A stretch of 64,000 bases of DNA, taken from assembly GCA_934589675.1 (NCBI GenBank), contig CAKTOF010000001.1, forward strand, positions 124,001-188,000. Direction: 5' to 3'. Positions 8,671 to 17,505 of the stretch are shown here, in pieces; positions within the stretch are counted from its first letter, which is position 1; each line of letters starts with the position of its first letter. Both the position numbers and the translations under genes were made by a program. Under the pieces are notes generated by a model, which saw only the letters and a program-made list of their open reading frames with translations, did not search any database and was not told the origin of the DNA. The stretch comes from an uncultured Oscillospiraceae bacterium (GTDB lineage Bacteria > Bacillota > Clostridia > Oscillospirales > Oscillospiraceae).

Positions 8671-10170
8671 ATGATCACATTTCTAATCTGTCTCGCTCTT
8701 CTCATCGTCGGCTATCTCACCTACGGTAAGATCGTCGAAAACACCCTTGCCCCGGACGACCGGGAGACGCCCGCCGTCCGCATCAACGACGGCGTGGACT
8801 ACGTCGTCATGCCGAAGTGGAAGCTGTTCCTCGTCCAGCTTCTGAACATCGCAGGCCTCGGGCCCATCTTCGGCGCGCTGCAGGGCGCGCTCTGGGGGCC
8901 GGTCGTCTTCCTGTGGATCACATTCGGCACGATCTTCGCCGGCGGCGTGCATGACTACTTCTCCGGCATGATCAGCGAGCGCAACAACGGCAGCTCCATC
9001 GCCGAGGTCACCGGCAAATACCTCGGCCGCGTCATGCAGAACATCATGCGCGTCTTTTCCGTGCTGCTGCTCATCATGGTCGGCACGGTGTTTGCCGTCG
9101 GCCCGGCCGGCCTCATCGTCACGCTGTTCAAAAACAGCGGCGCGACGGGCTTTGCCACGACGACGCTGTTCTGGCTCATCCTCATCCTCGCGTACTATTT
9201 CATCGCGACGTTCATCTCCATCGACAAGATCATCGGCAAGATCTATCCGCTGTTCGGCATCTGCCTGATCATCATGGCGCTCGGCGTCATGATCGGCATT
9301 TTCATCAATCCGGACTACACGATCCCCGAGCTGTGGTCGCATTTTTACAACATGCACCCGTCCGGGACGCCCATCTGGAGCTTCATGTTCATTACGGTCG
9401 CCTGCGGCGCCATTTCCGGCTTCCACTCCACGCAGTCGCCGCTTATGGCGCGCTGCCTGAAGAGCGAGAAGCAGGGTCACTTCGTCTTTTACGGCGCCAT
9501 GGTCTCCGAAGGCATCATCGCGCTCATCTGGGCTGCGGCCGGCTGCGCGCTCTATGAGGTAACGGGCGGCCTGAACACCGGCCTTGCCGCCGCGCTCGCG
9601 GGCGGCCAGTCCGCCGCGATCTATGACGTGTGCGTCAAGACCATGGGCCGCGTCGGCGTCATACTGGCCATGATCGGCGTCGTCGTCTGCCCCATCACGT
9701 CGGGCGACACGGCCTTCCGCTCCGCGCGCCTGACGCTCTCGGACTGGTTCCGGCTCGACCAGAGCTCGTACCGCAACCGTCTCATGCTGTGCGTGCCCGT
9801 GCTCGGCGTCGGCGCCGTGCTCGGCATCGGCAACGCGCTCGGATTCATCAACTACACGATCATCTGGCGCTACTTCAGCTGGACGAACCAGACGCTGGCC
9901 ATGATCGTGCTGTGGGCCGCGGCCATGTTCCTGTTTGTTGAGAAGAAGAACTACTGGGTCGCCGCCGTCCCCGCGACGTTTATGAGCGCGGTGTCGAGCA
10001 CCTACTTCATTCTCGCGCCGGAATGCCTCGGCGGTCTGCTCAACTCCAAGACGGCTGAGGGCGCCGTCGTCTACAACACCGCCCTCGCCTACCCCATCGG
10101 CATCGTGTTTGCCGCGGCCATGCTTGCGCTGTTCCTGATCGCAACGCGCCGCCGCGCCCGCAAGGCCTGA
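8671..10170 (+). CDS. cstA: CstA-family carbon-starvation / pyruvate or peptide transporter
   Basis: 499 aa integral membrane protein with about a dozen hydrophobic helices, which matches the shorter Gram-positive CstA form. The N-terminal half has the family signatures LLNIAGLGPIFGALQGALWGP and FAGGVHDYFSGMISERNNG. CstA proteins import pyruvate or peptides under carbon starvation; which one applies here is not visible. AAGGAGG sits 9 bases before the ATG. The stop TGA shares its last base with the next gene's ATG, so the downstream membrane protein is co-translated. Confidence 0.93.
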   Translation: MITFLICLALLIVGYLTYGKIVENTLAPDDRETPAVRINDGVDYVVMPKWKLFLVQLLNIAGLGPIFGALQGALWGPVVFLWITFGTIFAGGVHDYFSGMISERNNGSSIAEVTGKYLGRVMQNIMRVFSVLLLIMVGTVFAVGPAGLIVTLFKNSGATGFATTTLFWLILILAYYFIATFISIDKIIGKIYPLFGICLIIMALGVMIGIFINPDYTIPELWSHFYNMHPSGTPIWSFMFITVACGAISGFHSTQSPLMARCLKSEKQGHFVFYGAMVSEGIIALIWAAAGCALYEVTGGLNTGLAAALAGGQSAAIYDVCVKTMGRVGVILAMIGVVVCPITSGDTAFRSARLTLSDWFRLDQSSYRNRLMLCVPVLGVGAVLGIGNALGFINYTIIWRYFSWTNQTLAMIVLWAAAMFLFVEKKNYWVAAVPATFMSAVSSTYFILAPECLGGLLNSKTAEGAVVYNTALAYPIGIVFAAAMLALFLIATRRRARKA

Positions 10171-11177
10171 TGCGCCCCACTCCGCTCGGCGCCGGCACGC
10201 TCGACCCGGCCGCGCTGACCGAGGACCGGAAGGCCTGCCGCCGGTTCGGCCCGTGCGGCGTCGGCCGCCGCGCGCTCTACCTCGGAACATACCTGTTCGA
10301 CTGCCGGTACTACGTCCCCTATTCGACCGTCCGCCGCGTGTTCAAGCGCGTTGTCATGAGCCGCGGCGGCTTCACGGGGAAGGGGCTGTTTGCAAGCATC
10401 GCCTACCTCGTTGTCGTCTACGACAGCGGGCTGGAGCGGCAGTGCCGCTTCAAATCGGAGCAGCAGGTCGACGAGCTGCTTGCCGCGCTGCGGCAGACGC
10501 AGCCGGACATCCCGTGCGTCAGCGCCGCGGCCGAGTCGCGTCTTGCCGAGGAGCGCGCGCGCCGCGAGGCCGAGCGCCTCGCCCGCCCGCCGCTGACGGA
10601 CGAAGCTGCCGCCGTGCTCGACGGCCTGTGCCGCGCGGAGGACTATCTCCAGCAGCGGCCGGAGCTTTCCGATTCGCTCAGCCATGCGGCCAAGCGCCTG
10701 CGTGCCTTCCGCTGCTCGCGCGGCGGCTACCGGCAGGCTGCGACGGCCATCACGCTGCTCGGCCTTGCCGCGCTCGCCTACGGCATTTTTGCACTCATCC
10801 GGCACGATGACTTCGCCGTCTATTTCGCGCTGTTCGGCCTCGCCGCCATCTTCTCGTTCGCGGGGCTGAGCGTGCTGCCGACGGCGCGCAACAACCGCGC
10901 TGCCATCGAAAAAGCCGACGCCGCGGCGCAGAGCGCCATGGCGGACTATCTCTCCGCGCAGCCGGACTTTCCGCTGCCCGCGCGCTATGCGCACCCCGTC
11001 GTTCTGCGCCGCATGATGCGCGCCGTCGAGGACGGCCGCGCGCACAGCGTGCAGGAGGCGCTCTCCGTCGTCAAGGACGACCTCAGGGCGCTGACCTCCG
11101 ACGTGACCGTCTCGCAGGAGGAAGCCGACGAGGTCACCGCGGTCAAGCCGCTGTTTCTCAACGCCGATTACCAATAG
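10170..11177 (+). CDS. Hypothetical protein with two central membrane helices
   Basis: 335 aa; I do not recognise the family. The first 120 residues are soluble, with CRYYVPYSTVRRVFKRV and a strand-rich block (SIAYLVVVYDSGLERQCRFKSE), which hints at a small PH-like or sensor fold. A charged helical segment (SRLAEERARREAERLA) follows, then two hydrophobic helices near 192-212 and 218-235, and a helical C-terminus. The stop/start overlap with cstA (one base) links the two. A role in CstA function or assembly is inference only. A bidirectional terminator lies 50 bases downstream. Confidence 0.7.
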   Translation: MRPTPLGAGTLDPAALTEDRKACRRFGPCGVGRRALYLGTYLFDCRYYVPYSTVRRVFKRVVMSRGGFTGKGLFASIAYLVVVYDSGLERQCRFKSEQQVDELLAALRQTQPDIPCVSAAAESRLAEERARREAERLARPPLTDEAAAVLDGLCRAEDYLQQRPELSDSLSHAAKRLRAFRCSRGGYRQAATAITLLGLAALAYGIFALIRHDDFAVYFALFGLAAIFSFAGLSVLPTARNNRAAIEKADAAAQSAMADYLSAQPDFPLPARYAHPVVLRRMMRAVEDGRAHSVQEALSVVKDDLRALTSDVTVSQEEADEVTAVKPLFLNADYQ

Positions 11178-11229
11178 CCAAAACGCCGGCCAGACCCTCG
11201 CGGACGGCACGGTGCTCTCCGAGCAAGCA

Positions 11230-11263
11230 AACGGCGCTGACCCGGCCGGGTCAGCGCCGTTTT
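11230..11263. terminator. Bidirectional intrinsic terminator
   Basis: A perfect GC palindrome (acggcgctgaccc paired with gggtcagcgccgt) is followed by TTTT. It separates two convergent genes and touches the stop codon of the minus-strand deacylase. Confidence 0.85.
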
Positions 11264-11748
11264 CAGATATTCGTGATCTCGACCTCGTGGCCGCTCTGCC
11301 GCACGAGCTGCACAAGGTCGGCCGTTTTGAGAAATACCGTGGCCGTGTTGTCATTCGGGTGAACGCCCGCAAGGCCGCAGGAGACAAGGTCGGCGTCGAG
11401 GAACAGCTTCACGCGGCACTCTTTTTCATTCAGCAGCCCGAGCGGCGTCACCGCGCCGGGAGTGAGGCCGAGCATGGCGCCCAGCTCATCGGCGTGCGCA
11501 AACGTGAGCGGGCGCGTGCCGTGGTCGCGGCGGAACTGCTTGAGGTCGACGCGCTTGTCGCCGCGGACGGTGATGAGGTAGTAATCCCGCCGCTTGTCGT
11601 CGCGCACAAACAGGTTCTTCGCGTCCGCCTCCGGATGCGGAAGCGCGACGTCCGCGAGGTCGTCCATATTATAGACAGCCTTGTGCTCGATCGCCTCATA
11701 TTCAATGCCCTCGCGCGCAAACAGCGCGTAAATCTCCTGTTTCCCCAT
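11263..11748 (-). CDS. YbaK/ProX-type aminoacyl-tRNA deacylase
   Basis: 161 aa, the usual length of free-standing ProX/PrdX deacylases. Family signatures include the N-terminal YEAIEHKAVYN, ADAKNLFVRDDKRRDYYLIT with the conserved Lys, and LGLTPGAVTPLGLLNEK. These cytosolic enzymes hydrolyse alanine mischarged on tRNA-Pro, backing up the editing step of ProRS. GGAGGG precedes the ATG. It stands alone between terminators at both ends. Confidence 0.93.
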   Translation of the reverse strand: MGKQEIYALFAREGIEYEAIEHKAVYNMDDLADVALPHPEADAKNLFVRDDKRRDYYLITVRGDKRVDLKQFRRDHGTRPLTFAHADELGAMLGLTPGAVTPLGLLNEKECRVKLFLDADLVSCGLAGVHPNDNTATVFLKTADLVQLVRQSGHEVEITNI

Positions 11749-11780
11749 CGCGATCCCTCCATTTTTGGAGATATGATAGC

Positions 11781-11816
11781 AAAAAATCGCCTCCCGCGCA
11801 AGCGGAAGGCGATTTT
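11781..11816 (-). terminator. Intrinsic terminator of the DUF362 gene
   Basis: Read on the minus strand, the stem AATCGCCT ... AGGCGATT is followed by a T-run. It lies between the DUF362 gene and the deacylase gene. Confidence 0.75.
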
Positions 11817-11824
11817 CAGGGGTC

Positions 11825-12691
11825 TCAGATGTTGACGATGGTATAATCTCTGGAGCCGAGGCCGTGCTTTGCCGCCATCTCGACAGTGTGGATGCCGTTG
11901 CGGGACTCCATGCGCTCGATGAGCGCAGCCTTTCCGGGGTCGGGCGAGGCGTAGACGGCGTCGACGCACGCCTGATCGAGCGCGACGGGGTCGAGCGAGG
12001 CGAAAATGCCGAGGTCGGCCATCTCGGGCTCTGCCGGGTGGGGGACGCAGTCGCAGTCGACGCTCAGGCGGTTGGCCACGCTGATGTAGCAGATATTCTC
12101 CCGGCCCATGTACTCCATGACGGAGCGGTCGGCGTCGGCCATGGACTCGAGGAACGCGTCGTGGTCGGCCGTCCAGAGCTTGGCCGGGTCGCCCGCGCCG
12201 TGGATGACGGCCTTGCCGCGGCCGGACGCGACGCCGATGGACATGTTCTTCAGCGCGCCGCCGAAGCCGCCCATGGCGTGGCCCTTGAAGTGATTGAGCA
12301 TGAGCATGGAGTCATAATTTTTCAGATGGTCGCCGACGAAGTTCTCCGTCAGGCGGAACCCGTCCGTGACGGGGAGCGCCATCTCGCCGTCCTCGTCCAT
12401 GATGTCGCACGGGGCGATGGCGGTAAAGCCGTGCTCCTCGATGGCCTTCCAGTGCTCCTCCGTCTTGTAGCGGCGGCCCTCGTAGGCCGTGTTGCACTCG
12501 ACGATCGTGCCGGAGAGCTTCGTGACGAGCGGGGCGATGAGCTGCGGGTTCAAGAAGTTGTGCCCGCCCGGCTCGCCGGTCGAAATCTTGACGGCGACCC
12601 TGCCGTGCAGCGGCGCGCCGAGCGCCTCGTAAATGGCCAAAAGCGCGTCCGACGTGATCTCGGGCGTGAAGTAAACAACGGATTTTTCCAT
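11825..12691 (-). CDS. DUF362-domain protein
   Basis: 288 aa, essentially one DUF362 domain: VAVKISTGEPGGHNFLNPQLIAPLV, IVECNTAYEGRRY, LMLNHFKGHAMGGFGGALKNMSIG and the late DPVALDQACVDAVY. Unlike many relatives it has no ferredoxin segment at its C-terminus; compare the gene at 43335, which has one. The family is common in anaerobes and often neighbours iron-sulfur genes, but its reaction is not established. It has its own promoter (12725-12755) and terminator, so it is probably monocistronic. Confidence 0.88.
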   Translation of the reverse strand: MEKSVVYFTPEITSDALLAIYEALGAPLHGRVAVKISTGEPGGHNFLNPQLIAPLVTKLSGTIVECNTAYEGRRYKTEEHWKAIEEHGFTAIAPCDIMDEDGEMALPVTDGFRLTENFVGDHLKNYDSMLMLNHFKGHAMGGFGGALKNMSIGVASGRGKAVIHGAGDPAKLWTADHDAFLESMADADRSVMEYMGRENICYISVANRLSVDCDCVPHPAEPEMADLGIFASLDPVALDQACVDAVYASPDPGKAALIERMESRNGIHTVEMAAKHGLGSRDYTIVNI

Positions 12692-12724
12692 GGTTGTGCG
12701 CTCCTCTCATATCATTTCAAGTGC

Positions 12725-12755
12725 ATTATACCACTTAAAGCGCACTTCAGGTCAA
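12725..12755 (-). promoter_or_regulatory. Promoter of the DUF362 gene with a small inverted repeat
   Basis: On the minus strand: TTGACC, a 19-base spacer and a perfect TATAAT. An inverted repeat (aagtgc at 12719-12724, gcactt at 12742-12747) brackets the -10 box and could be an operator. Confidence 0.55.
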
Positions 12756-12762
12756 GCTCTTT

Positions 12763-13554
12763 TTATAATCCGCCGACCGTCGCGCCGCCGTCGCACACAA
12801 GCACGGAGCCGGTGCAGAACGACGCGCCCGGCGAGGCGAAGAACGTCAGCGCCGCGGCGATCTCGCCCGGCTCTGCCATGCGGCGCAGCGGGATCTTGGC
12901 CGTGAACGCGTCATAGAGCGCCGCGTCGTCCTGAATCTCACGGTTGATGTTCGTCCGCGTCAGGCCTGGGCAGACGGTGTTGACGTTGATGCCGTACTCA
13001 GCCCACTCCGCCGCCATCGAGCGCGTGAGCGTGCACACGCCGCCCTTGGCCGCGCCGTAGGGGCCGTGCAGGCCGCCGCCTTCGATGTACGCAATGGACG
13101 ACGTCGTGACGATGCGCCCGCCGCGGCCCTGCTTGACCATCTGCGCCGCCGCAGCCTTCGCGCACAGGAAAATGCCGCGCAGGTTGACATTCACGACGCG
13201 GTCGAACATCTCCGCCGTCTGCTCAAGCAGCGGCAGCACCTCGCCGCCGATGCCGGCGCAGCAGATGAGAATATCCAGCCCGCCGTAGATCTCGACGGTC
13301 TTGTCCACCATATTTTGCACGGACGCCTCATTGGACACGTCCGTCGGGACGGCCGCGCAGCTGTAGCCCGCCTCACGGATGCGCGCGGCGGCCTGCTGCA
13401 GCTGCTCCTCCGGCACGCCCGCGAGGACGACGTTCGCGCCGCCTGCGGCCAGGATGACGGCGCTGGCAAAGCCAATGCCGCTGCCGCCGCCCGTGACGAC
13501 GGCCGTCTTGCCGGCAAAGTCATAGGCCGGGATCTCCACATCGCACTGTTTCAT
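12763..13554 (-). CDS. Short-chain dehydrogenase/reductase (SDR)
   Basis: 263 aa classical SDR: cofactor motif TGGGSGIG at 21-28, CCAG in place of NNAG, the SSIAY serine and the YGAAK catalytic Tyr-Lys near 163, and a PGLTRTNI substrate loop. Such enzymes oxidise or reduce a hydroxyl or keto group with NAD(P)(H); 7-alpha-hydroxysteroid dehydrogenases and BaiA belong to this class. It is divergent from a LysR gene (start 13660), its probable regulator. The substrate cannot be inferred. Confidence 0.93.
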   Translation of the reverse strand: MKQCDVEIPAYDFAGKTAVVTGGGSGIGFASAVILAAGGANVVLAGVPEEQLQQAAARIREAGYSCAAVPTDVSNEASVQNMVDKTVEIYGGLDILICCAGIGGEVLPLLEQTAEMFDRVVNVNLRGIFLCAKAAAAQMVKQGRGGRIVTTSSIAYIEGGGLHGPYGAAKGGVCTLTRSMAAEWAEYGINVNTVCPGLTRTNINREIQDDAALYDAFTAKIPLRRMAEPGEIAAALTFFASPGASFCTGSVLVCDGGATVGGL

Positions 13555-13617
13555 TTGAATAAATGCCCCTTTCTGATTTGTGCATTCCGCCCATGGCCGC
13601 GCGCGGCGCAGCTGCGG

Positions 13618-13623
13618 TATAAT
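13618..13623 (+). promoter_or_regulatory. -10 box of the LysR gene at 13660
   Basis: A perfect TATAAT lies 36 bases before the start with no good -35 box, as expected for an activated or autoregulated promoter. The ten-base string gcaatacccg at 13630-13639 recurs in the other SDR/LysR gap (15464-15473). Confidence 0.45.
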
Positions 13624-13659
13624 GCTGGTGCAATACCCGTTTTGCAGGGAGGACTTCCG

Positions 13660-14589
13660 ATGGATCTGCTTCAGCTTCAGTATTTCCGCGAGATCGCGCG
13701 CTGCGGGACGATGTCCAAGGCGGCCGAGCGCCTGTTTGTCTCGCAGCCGACGCTCTCAGGCAGCCTGTCGCGGCTTGAGGACGGGCTCGGCGTGGCGCTG
13801 TTCGAGCGGCGGCGCGGGCGCATCGCCCTCACGCGCGAGGGGCGGGAATTTCTCTCGTGCGTCGAAACCGTGCTCGACACGCTTTCCGGCGGCATTGAGG
13901 CGCTCCAGTCCGGCGCCGAGGATGCGGACACGAGCCTCCGCATCGCGACGAGCCTTCCCGATCTGCTCGGCGACGCGCTGCCGTGCCTGCCGGGCGACGC
14001 ATTCTTAGGCGCGGGCGTGCGGCAGATCACGTGCGAGAACGCGAAGGTCATCGAATACTGCGAAAAGGATCTCGTCGACCTCGGCATCGTCCGCGACCCG
14101 CCCGAGGGCGCGCTCTCGCCCGCGCTGGAATTTTTGGAGCTCGACCGCAGCGAGCGCGTGCTCATGGTCTCGCGCTCGCACCCGCTGGCCAAGCGAAAAA
14201 GCGTGCAGCTATCAGACCTGCGCCCGTACCGCTTCGTGTGCAATCACAGCCGCGACGACGCGCTGTTTTCCTATCTTCGCACGCGCGGGCAGCTGCCGGC
14301 GCGCATCGTGTCCGAATGCGACGACGACCGGCTCGAGGCGAGCATCGTCGCCGGCTCAGAGCAGCTTTCGCTGCTGCCGCTGGCAAACTATCTCAAGCTG
14401 CGCGGCACGATGCCGGATCTGCCGCTCACGACCGTTCCGCTGAGCGCGCCGCTGCCGCCGTCGAGCATCGGCATCCTTCGCCGCAGCGGCCGCCTGCTCT
14501 CCGCGCAGGCGCTGACGCTCTGCGCGGGATTTCAGTCGTTCTTTGAAAAAGAACGCGAAAAGAACCGGCTGCTCGCGCAGGCGTTATAG
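13660..14589 (+). CDS. LysR-family transcriptional regulator
   Basis: 309 aa. The N-terminal winged helix-turn-helix is textbook (LQLQYFREIARCGTMSKAAERLFVSQPTLSGSLSRLEDGLGVALFERRRGRIALT), followed by the linker helix and a two-lobed periplasmic-binding-protein-like effector domain. The start at 13660 has AGGGAGG 7 bases upstream. It is divergent from the SDR at 12763 and overlaps the convergent SDR gene at 14584 by 6 bp, so it sits between two SDRs and may control both. The inducer is unknown. Confidence 0.93.
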   Translation: MDLLQLQYFREIARCGTMSKAAERLFVSQPTLSGSLSRLEDGLGVALFERRRGRIALTREGREFLSCVETVLDTLSGGIEALQSGAEDADTSLRIATSLPDLLGDALPCLPGDAFLGAGVRQITCENAKVIEYCEKDLVDLGIVRDPPEGALSPALEFLELDRSERVLMVSRSHPLAKRKSVQLSDLRPYRFVCNHSRDDALFSYLRTRGQLPARIVSECDDDRLEASIVAGSEQLSLLPLANYLKLRGTMPDLPLTTVPLSAPLPPSSIGILRRSGRLLSAQALTLCAGFQSFFEKEREKNRLLAQAL

Positions 14590-15348
14590 CGCAATGCCGT
14601 TGTCGACCGTCAGCACCTGGCCCGTGACATGGACGGCGTCGTCGCTTGCGAAGAACAGGCAGGCGCTGGCCTGATCCTCGGCCGAGGGGTTGGGCAGGTC
14701 GAGCTTCATGTAGCCGTTGCACACGGCGGCAAACTCCGCGTCGAACGTCGCAATCTGGTCGGGCGCGTTGAGCGGCGTCGGCGTCGGCCCCGGGCAGACG
14801 ACGTTGCAGCGGATGCCGCGGCCGGCGAACTCGATGGCGAGGTTCTTCGACAGGCCCACAACGCCCGCCTTCGCGGCCGTATACGCCGCGCCGGAGTTCA
14901 TGCGCGTGGCGCCGATGGACGCAATGTTCACGATGGAGCCCGCGCCCGCCGGCTCCATATAGCGCAGCGCCTGCCGCGTCATGTAGTAAAGCGACGTGAG
15001 GTCGACCTTCACGACGTGCTCCCACCAGTCCGGCTCACAGCGGGTGACGGGGCGGTGCTTGTCGGCGATGCCGGCATTGTTGATGAGGATGTCGATCTTC
15101 CCGAACGCCTCCACGGCCGCGTCGGCCAGACGGCCGCACGCGTCATAGTCCGTCACATCCGTCGCCACGGCGATGGCCTGCCCGCCCATGGCGCGGATCT
15201 TCCCGCACACCTCCTCCAGCTTTTCCGCGCGCCGCGCGGCGAGCACGACGGATGCGCCCTCGCGCGCAAACAAAAGCGCCGTCGCCTCGCCGATGCCGGA
15301 GTTGGCGCCGGTGACGATGGCGGTCTTGCCCTTCAGACGATCTGCCAT
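14584..15348 (-). CDS. Short-chain dehydrogenase/reductase (SDR)
   Basis: 254 aa classical SDR: TGANSGIG at 13-20, NNAG near 91, the SIVNIAS serine, YTAAK catalytic pair near 154, and a C-terminal TGQVLTVDNG. The start is the ATG at 15348, 6 bases after GGGAGGAG; an in-frame ATG at 15369 overlaps the leader. It differs clearly from the SDR at 12763, so the two are not a recent duplication. It is divergent from the LysR gene at 15554. The role is oxidoreduction of an alcohol or ketone with NAD(P)(H), substrate unknown. Confidence 0.93.
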   Translation of the reverse strand: MADRLKGKTAIVTGANSGIGEATALLFAREGASVVLAARRAEKLEEVCGKIRAMGGQAIAVATDVTDYDACGRLADAAVEAFGKIDILINNAGIADKHRPVTRCEPDWWEHVVKVDLTSLYYMTRQALRYMEPAGAGSIVNIASIGATRMNSGAAYTAAKAGVVGLSKNLAIEFAGRGIRCNVVCPGPTPTPLNAPDQIATFDAEFAAVCNGYMKLDLPNPSAEDQASACLFFASDDAVHVTGQVLTVDNGIAL

Positions 15349-15383
15349 ACTGTTCTCCTCCCATATCATTTGGTCTGCAAAAA

Positions 15384-15411
15384 ATTATAGCAGTCCGTCC
15401 TCCGCCTGCAA
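15384..15411 (-). promoter_or_regulatory. Candidate promoter of the SDR at 14584
   Basis: On the minus strand: TTGCAG, a 16-base spacer and TATAAT, about 35 bases before the SDR start. Confidence 0.45.
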
Positions 15412-15455
15412 GGCGCGCGGCGTGATTGGTTATCGCTTGTTCGGATTTCGCTATC

Positions 15456-15476
15456 GCGCGGGAGCAATACCCGCGC
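15456..15476. promoter_or_regulatory. Inverted repeat in the SDR/LysR divergent gap, candidate operator
   Basis: gcgcggg, a 7-base centre (agcaata) and cccgcgc form a perfect interrupted palindrome between two divergent promoters. A LysR-type regulator encoded alongside would be the natural ligand. Confidence 0.45.
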
Positions 15477-15483
15477 TCCGCCA

Positions 15484-15513
15484 TTGAAAAGCCACCAAAA
15501 ACTGTGCTATAAT
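15484..15513 (+). promoter_or_regulatory. Promoter of the LysR gene at 15554
   Basis: TTGAAA, an 18-base spacer and TATAAT. The ATG at 15512 lies inside the -10 box and cannot be translated, which fixes the TTG at 15554 as the start. Confidence 0.65.
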
Positions 15514-15553
15514 GACAAAAAACGTGCACTGCGCAGAAAGGAGCCGAGATGCC

Positions 15554-16450
15554 TTGAACGACCTCAACACCGCATGCTTTCTCTCCGCCGCCCGGACGAA
15601 GAACTTCTCCGCGACGGCCAAGGAGCTGTCCATCACGCAGCAGGCCGTCAGCCGGAGCATCCGCAAGATGGAGGAGGAGCTCGGCTTCCCCCTTTTCATC
15701 CGCAACAGCCTGTCCATGCAGCTGAGCAAGGGCGGAGAATACTACTACAAATGGCTCACGACGCTCGACGAGAGCCTCAACTGGGCCAGCATGCACTTCG
15801 GCAACAGCTCCGGCTCCGCGCCGAGCCGCTTCCGCATCGCGTTCTGCGACTGGGTCGGCGGCGTGCGCCATCTGACCGACGGCGCGGCAAAGCTCTTGGA
15901 GCGCTATCCCGACCTGTCCATCGAATACCTGACCGGCTCGGCCGCGGACACGTTCGCCATGGTCGAAAAGGGCACGGCGGACATCGTGATCCTGCCCGAG
16001 ACGGCTGCGTTTTACATCACGGGCTACCCGGACACCTACATCTCCACGCCGTTTTTCTCCGCGCAGCTCAACCTGTTCGCAAGCCGGGAATTTTTCGGGG
16101 CGGATGGCCGGCTCGAGCTGGACGCACTGCGTGAAAAGCCGCTGCTTCTGTCCTCGCACAGCGAGCAGACGGACGACATCGTCCGCCGCGCCGCGGCCGA
16201 CGCGCTCGGCCTTTCCGCTCTGCCGGACATCCAGCGGATCCCGAACCTCGACTCGGTCTACACCGAGGTGCTCTGCGGAAACGGCTACACCGTCTCGCCG
16301 AACAACCCTGTCATCGGCCGCGCGCACAGCATAGGCGGCCAGCCGCTGCCCGTCTCCATCCCGATCGTGGCCGTGTGGCTGCAAAACCGTCAGGTTCCGT
16401 GGGCGCCTGCGTTCACCGAGCTTCTGACCGCGGAGGTGGAGGGCGTATGA
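15554..16450 (+). CDS. LysR-family transcriptional regulator, TTG start
   Basis: 298 aa from the TTG at 15554, which follows AAAGGAG by 10 bases. The N-terminal helix-turn-helix (LNTACFLSAARTKNFSATAKELSITQQAVSRSIRKMEEELGFPLFIR) is clear and a LysR-substrate domain follows. It overlaps the next LysR gene by ATGA, so the two are translated together. Two consecutive LysR regulators in one transcript is unusual. They are only moderately alike, sharing the fold and the arrangement AARTKNFSATA / VAQTKSFTEAA. The divergent SDR at 14584 is the likeliest target. Confidence 0.9.
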   Translation: MNDLNTACFLSAARTKNFSATAKELSITQQAVSRSIRKMEEELGFPLFIRNSLSMQLSKGGEYYYKWLTTLDESLNWASMHFGNSSGSAPSRFRIAFCDWVGGVRHLTDGAAKLLERYPDLSIEYLTGSAADTFAMVEKGTADIVILPETAAFYITGYPDTYISTPFFSAQLNLFASREFFGADGRLELDALREKPLLLSSHSEQTDDIVRRAAADALGLSALPDIQRIPNLDSVYTEVLCGNGYTVSPNNPVIGRAHSIGGQPLPVSIPIVAVWLQNRQVPWAPAFTELLTAEVEGV

Positions 16451-17346
16451 ACACAAGCTACATCCAGTGCTTCCTGACCGTTGCGCAGACGAAGAGCTTT
16501 ACCGAGGCGGCAAGCGTCCTTTTCTACTCGCAGCAGACCGTCAGCAAATACATCGCGCAGCTTGAGTCCGACCTCGGCGCGGCGCTCTTTGAGCGCGACA
16601 CGCAGTCCATCCGCCTCACGGCCGCCGGGCGGTATTATTACGTCCTGTTCCAGTCGGCCAATCAGCGCCTGCTCCACGTCGCTGAGGAGACGAAGCGCTA
16701 TTACGACGCGCTCTCGCACCAGCTTTGCATCGGCTGCTCGGAGTGGCTCAACCCATTCGGCCGCATCATGGACGCCGTGCAGACGTTCCGCCGCGCGCAC
16801 CCGGGCGTCCAGGTCTCGCTGCGCAAGCGCAACAACATCGAGCTTCTGGAAGAGCTTGTAAACGGCCCCGTCGAGCTTGCGCTCTTCTCCGAGGGCCACC
16901 TGCCCGTGCACAAGGATATCGTCTGCACGCCCGTGGCCGAGGAGCAGCTGTGCCTGTTCGGCCCGGAGGACGTCGTCGGCGTCGATCTTCCCGAGTCCGC
17001 GCGGCAAAAGCGCGTCGACCTGCCCTATCTCATGGTCCCGGGCTGGGACCGGAGCTATACGGAGAACATCGTCCTCGGCCGGCAGGAGCTAGAGGACATC
17101 CGGCCGCGGCCGCGCTCGGTGCGGTTTTTGCCGAATGTGGAGTCCATGTGCGCGCAGATGAGCGCCTCGCGGTGCCTGGCCGTGTCCGACCGGCACTTCG
17201 GCTTTTTCAACGAGATGCCCAATATCGGCTCTGAGCCCATCAATGACCCGACGCACCTGTACTGCTGCAGCCGGCAGTTCTGCGAGAACCCGCTTGCGGA
17301 AGCGTTCATTGACCACCTGAAAAAAGAGCTCGCCGCGATCGAATGA
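16447..17346 (+). CDS. LysR-family transcriptional regulator
   Basis: 299 aa, starting at 16447 in the ATGA overlap with the upstream LysR gene; GGAGG lies just before it. The helix-turn-helix (YIQCFLTVAQTKSFTEAASVLFYSQQTVSKYIAQLESDLGAALFER) and effector domain are intact. Its C-terminal end is followed by a strong terminator, which separates it from the OYE gene at 17545. It could act on that gene, on the SDRs, or on both. The effector is unknown. Confidence 0.92.
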   Translation: MNTSYIQCFLTVAQTKSFTEAASVLFYSQQTVSKYIAQLESDLGAALFERDTQSIRLTAAGRYYYVLFQSANQRLLHVAEETKRYYDALSHQLCIGCSEWLNPFGRIMDAVQTFRRAHPGVQVSLRKRNNIELLEELVNGPVELALFSEGHLPVHKDIVCTPVAEEQLCLFGPEDVVGVDLPESARQKRVDLPYLMVPGWDRSYTENIVLGRQELEDIRPRPRSVRFLPNVESMCAQMSASRCLAVSDRHFGFFNEMPNIGSEPINDPTHLYCCSRQFCENPLAEAFIDHLKKELAAIE

Positions 17347-17350
17347 CCCC

Positions 17351-17385
17351 GCCCTCCGCTGAAAGCCTTCAGCGGAGGGCTTTTT
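17351..17385 (+). terminator. Intrinsic terminator of the tandem LysR genes
   Basis: gccctccgctgaa / ttcagcggagggc stem followed by TTTTT. Confidence 0.9.
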
Positions 17386-17411
17386 CTGCCCAAACGCCCC
17401 ACGCCTTGCAG

Positions 17412-17430
17412 AGCTTCGCTGCCGCAGCGA
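17412..17430. repeat. Short palindrome upstream of the OYE gene
   Basis: cttcgctg-ccg-cagcgaag is a perfect 8-bp inverted repeat in the 198-bp gap before the OYE gene. No T-run follows, so it is not a terminator. Confidence 0.4.
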
Positions 17431-17505
17431 AGCGGGTCCCGTTTGACCACGTGTGTAGGGGGTCTACGATTTCGCTGTTTCCATTCGCATTCTAAAGGGT
17501 GTATG

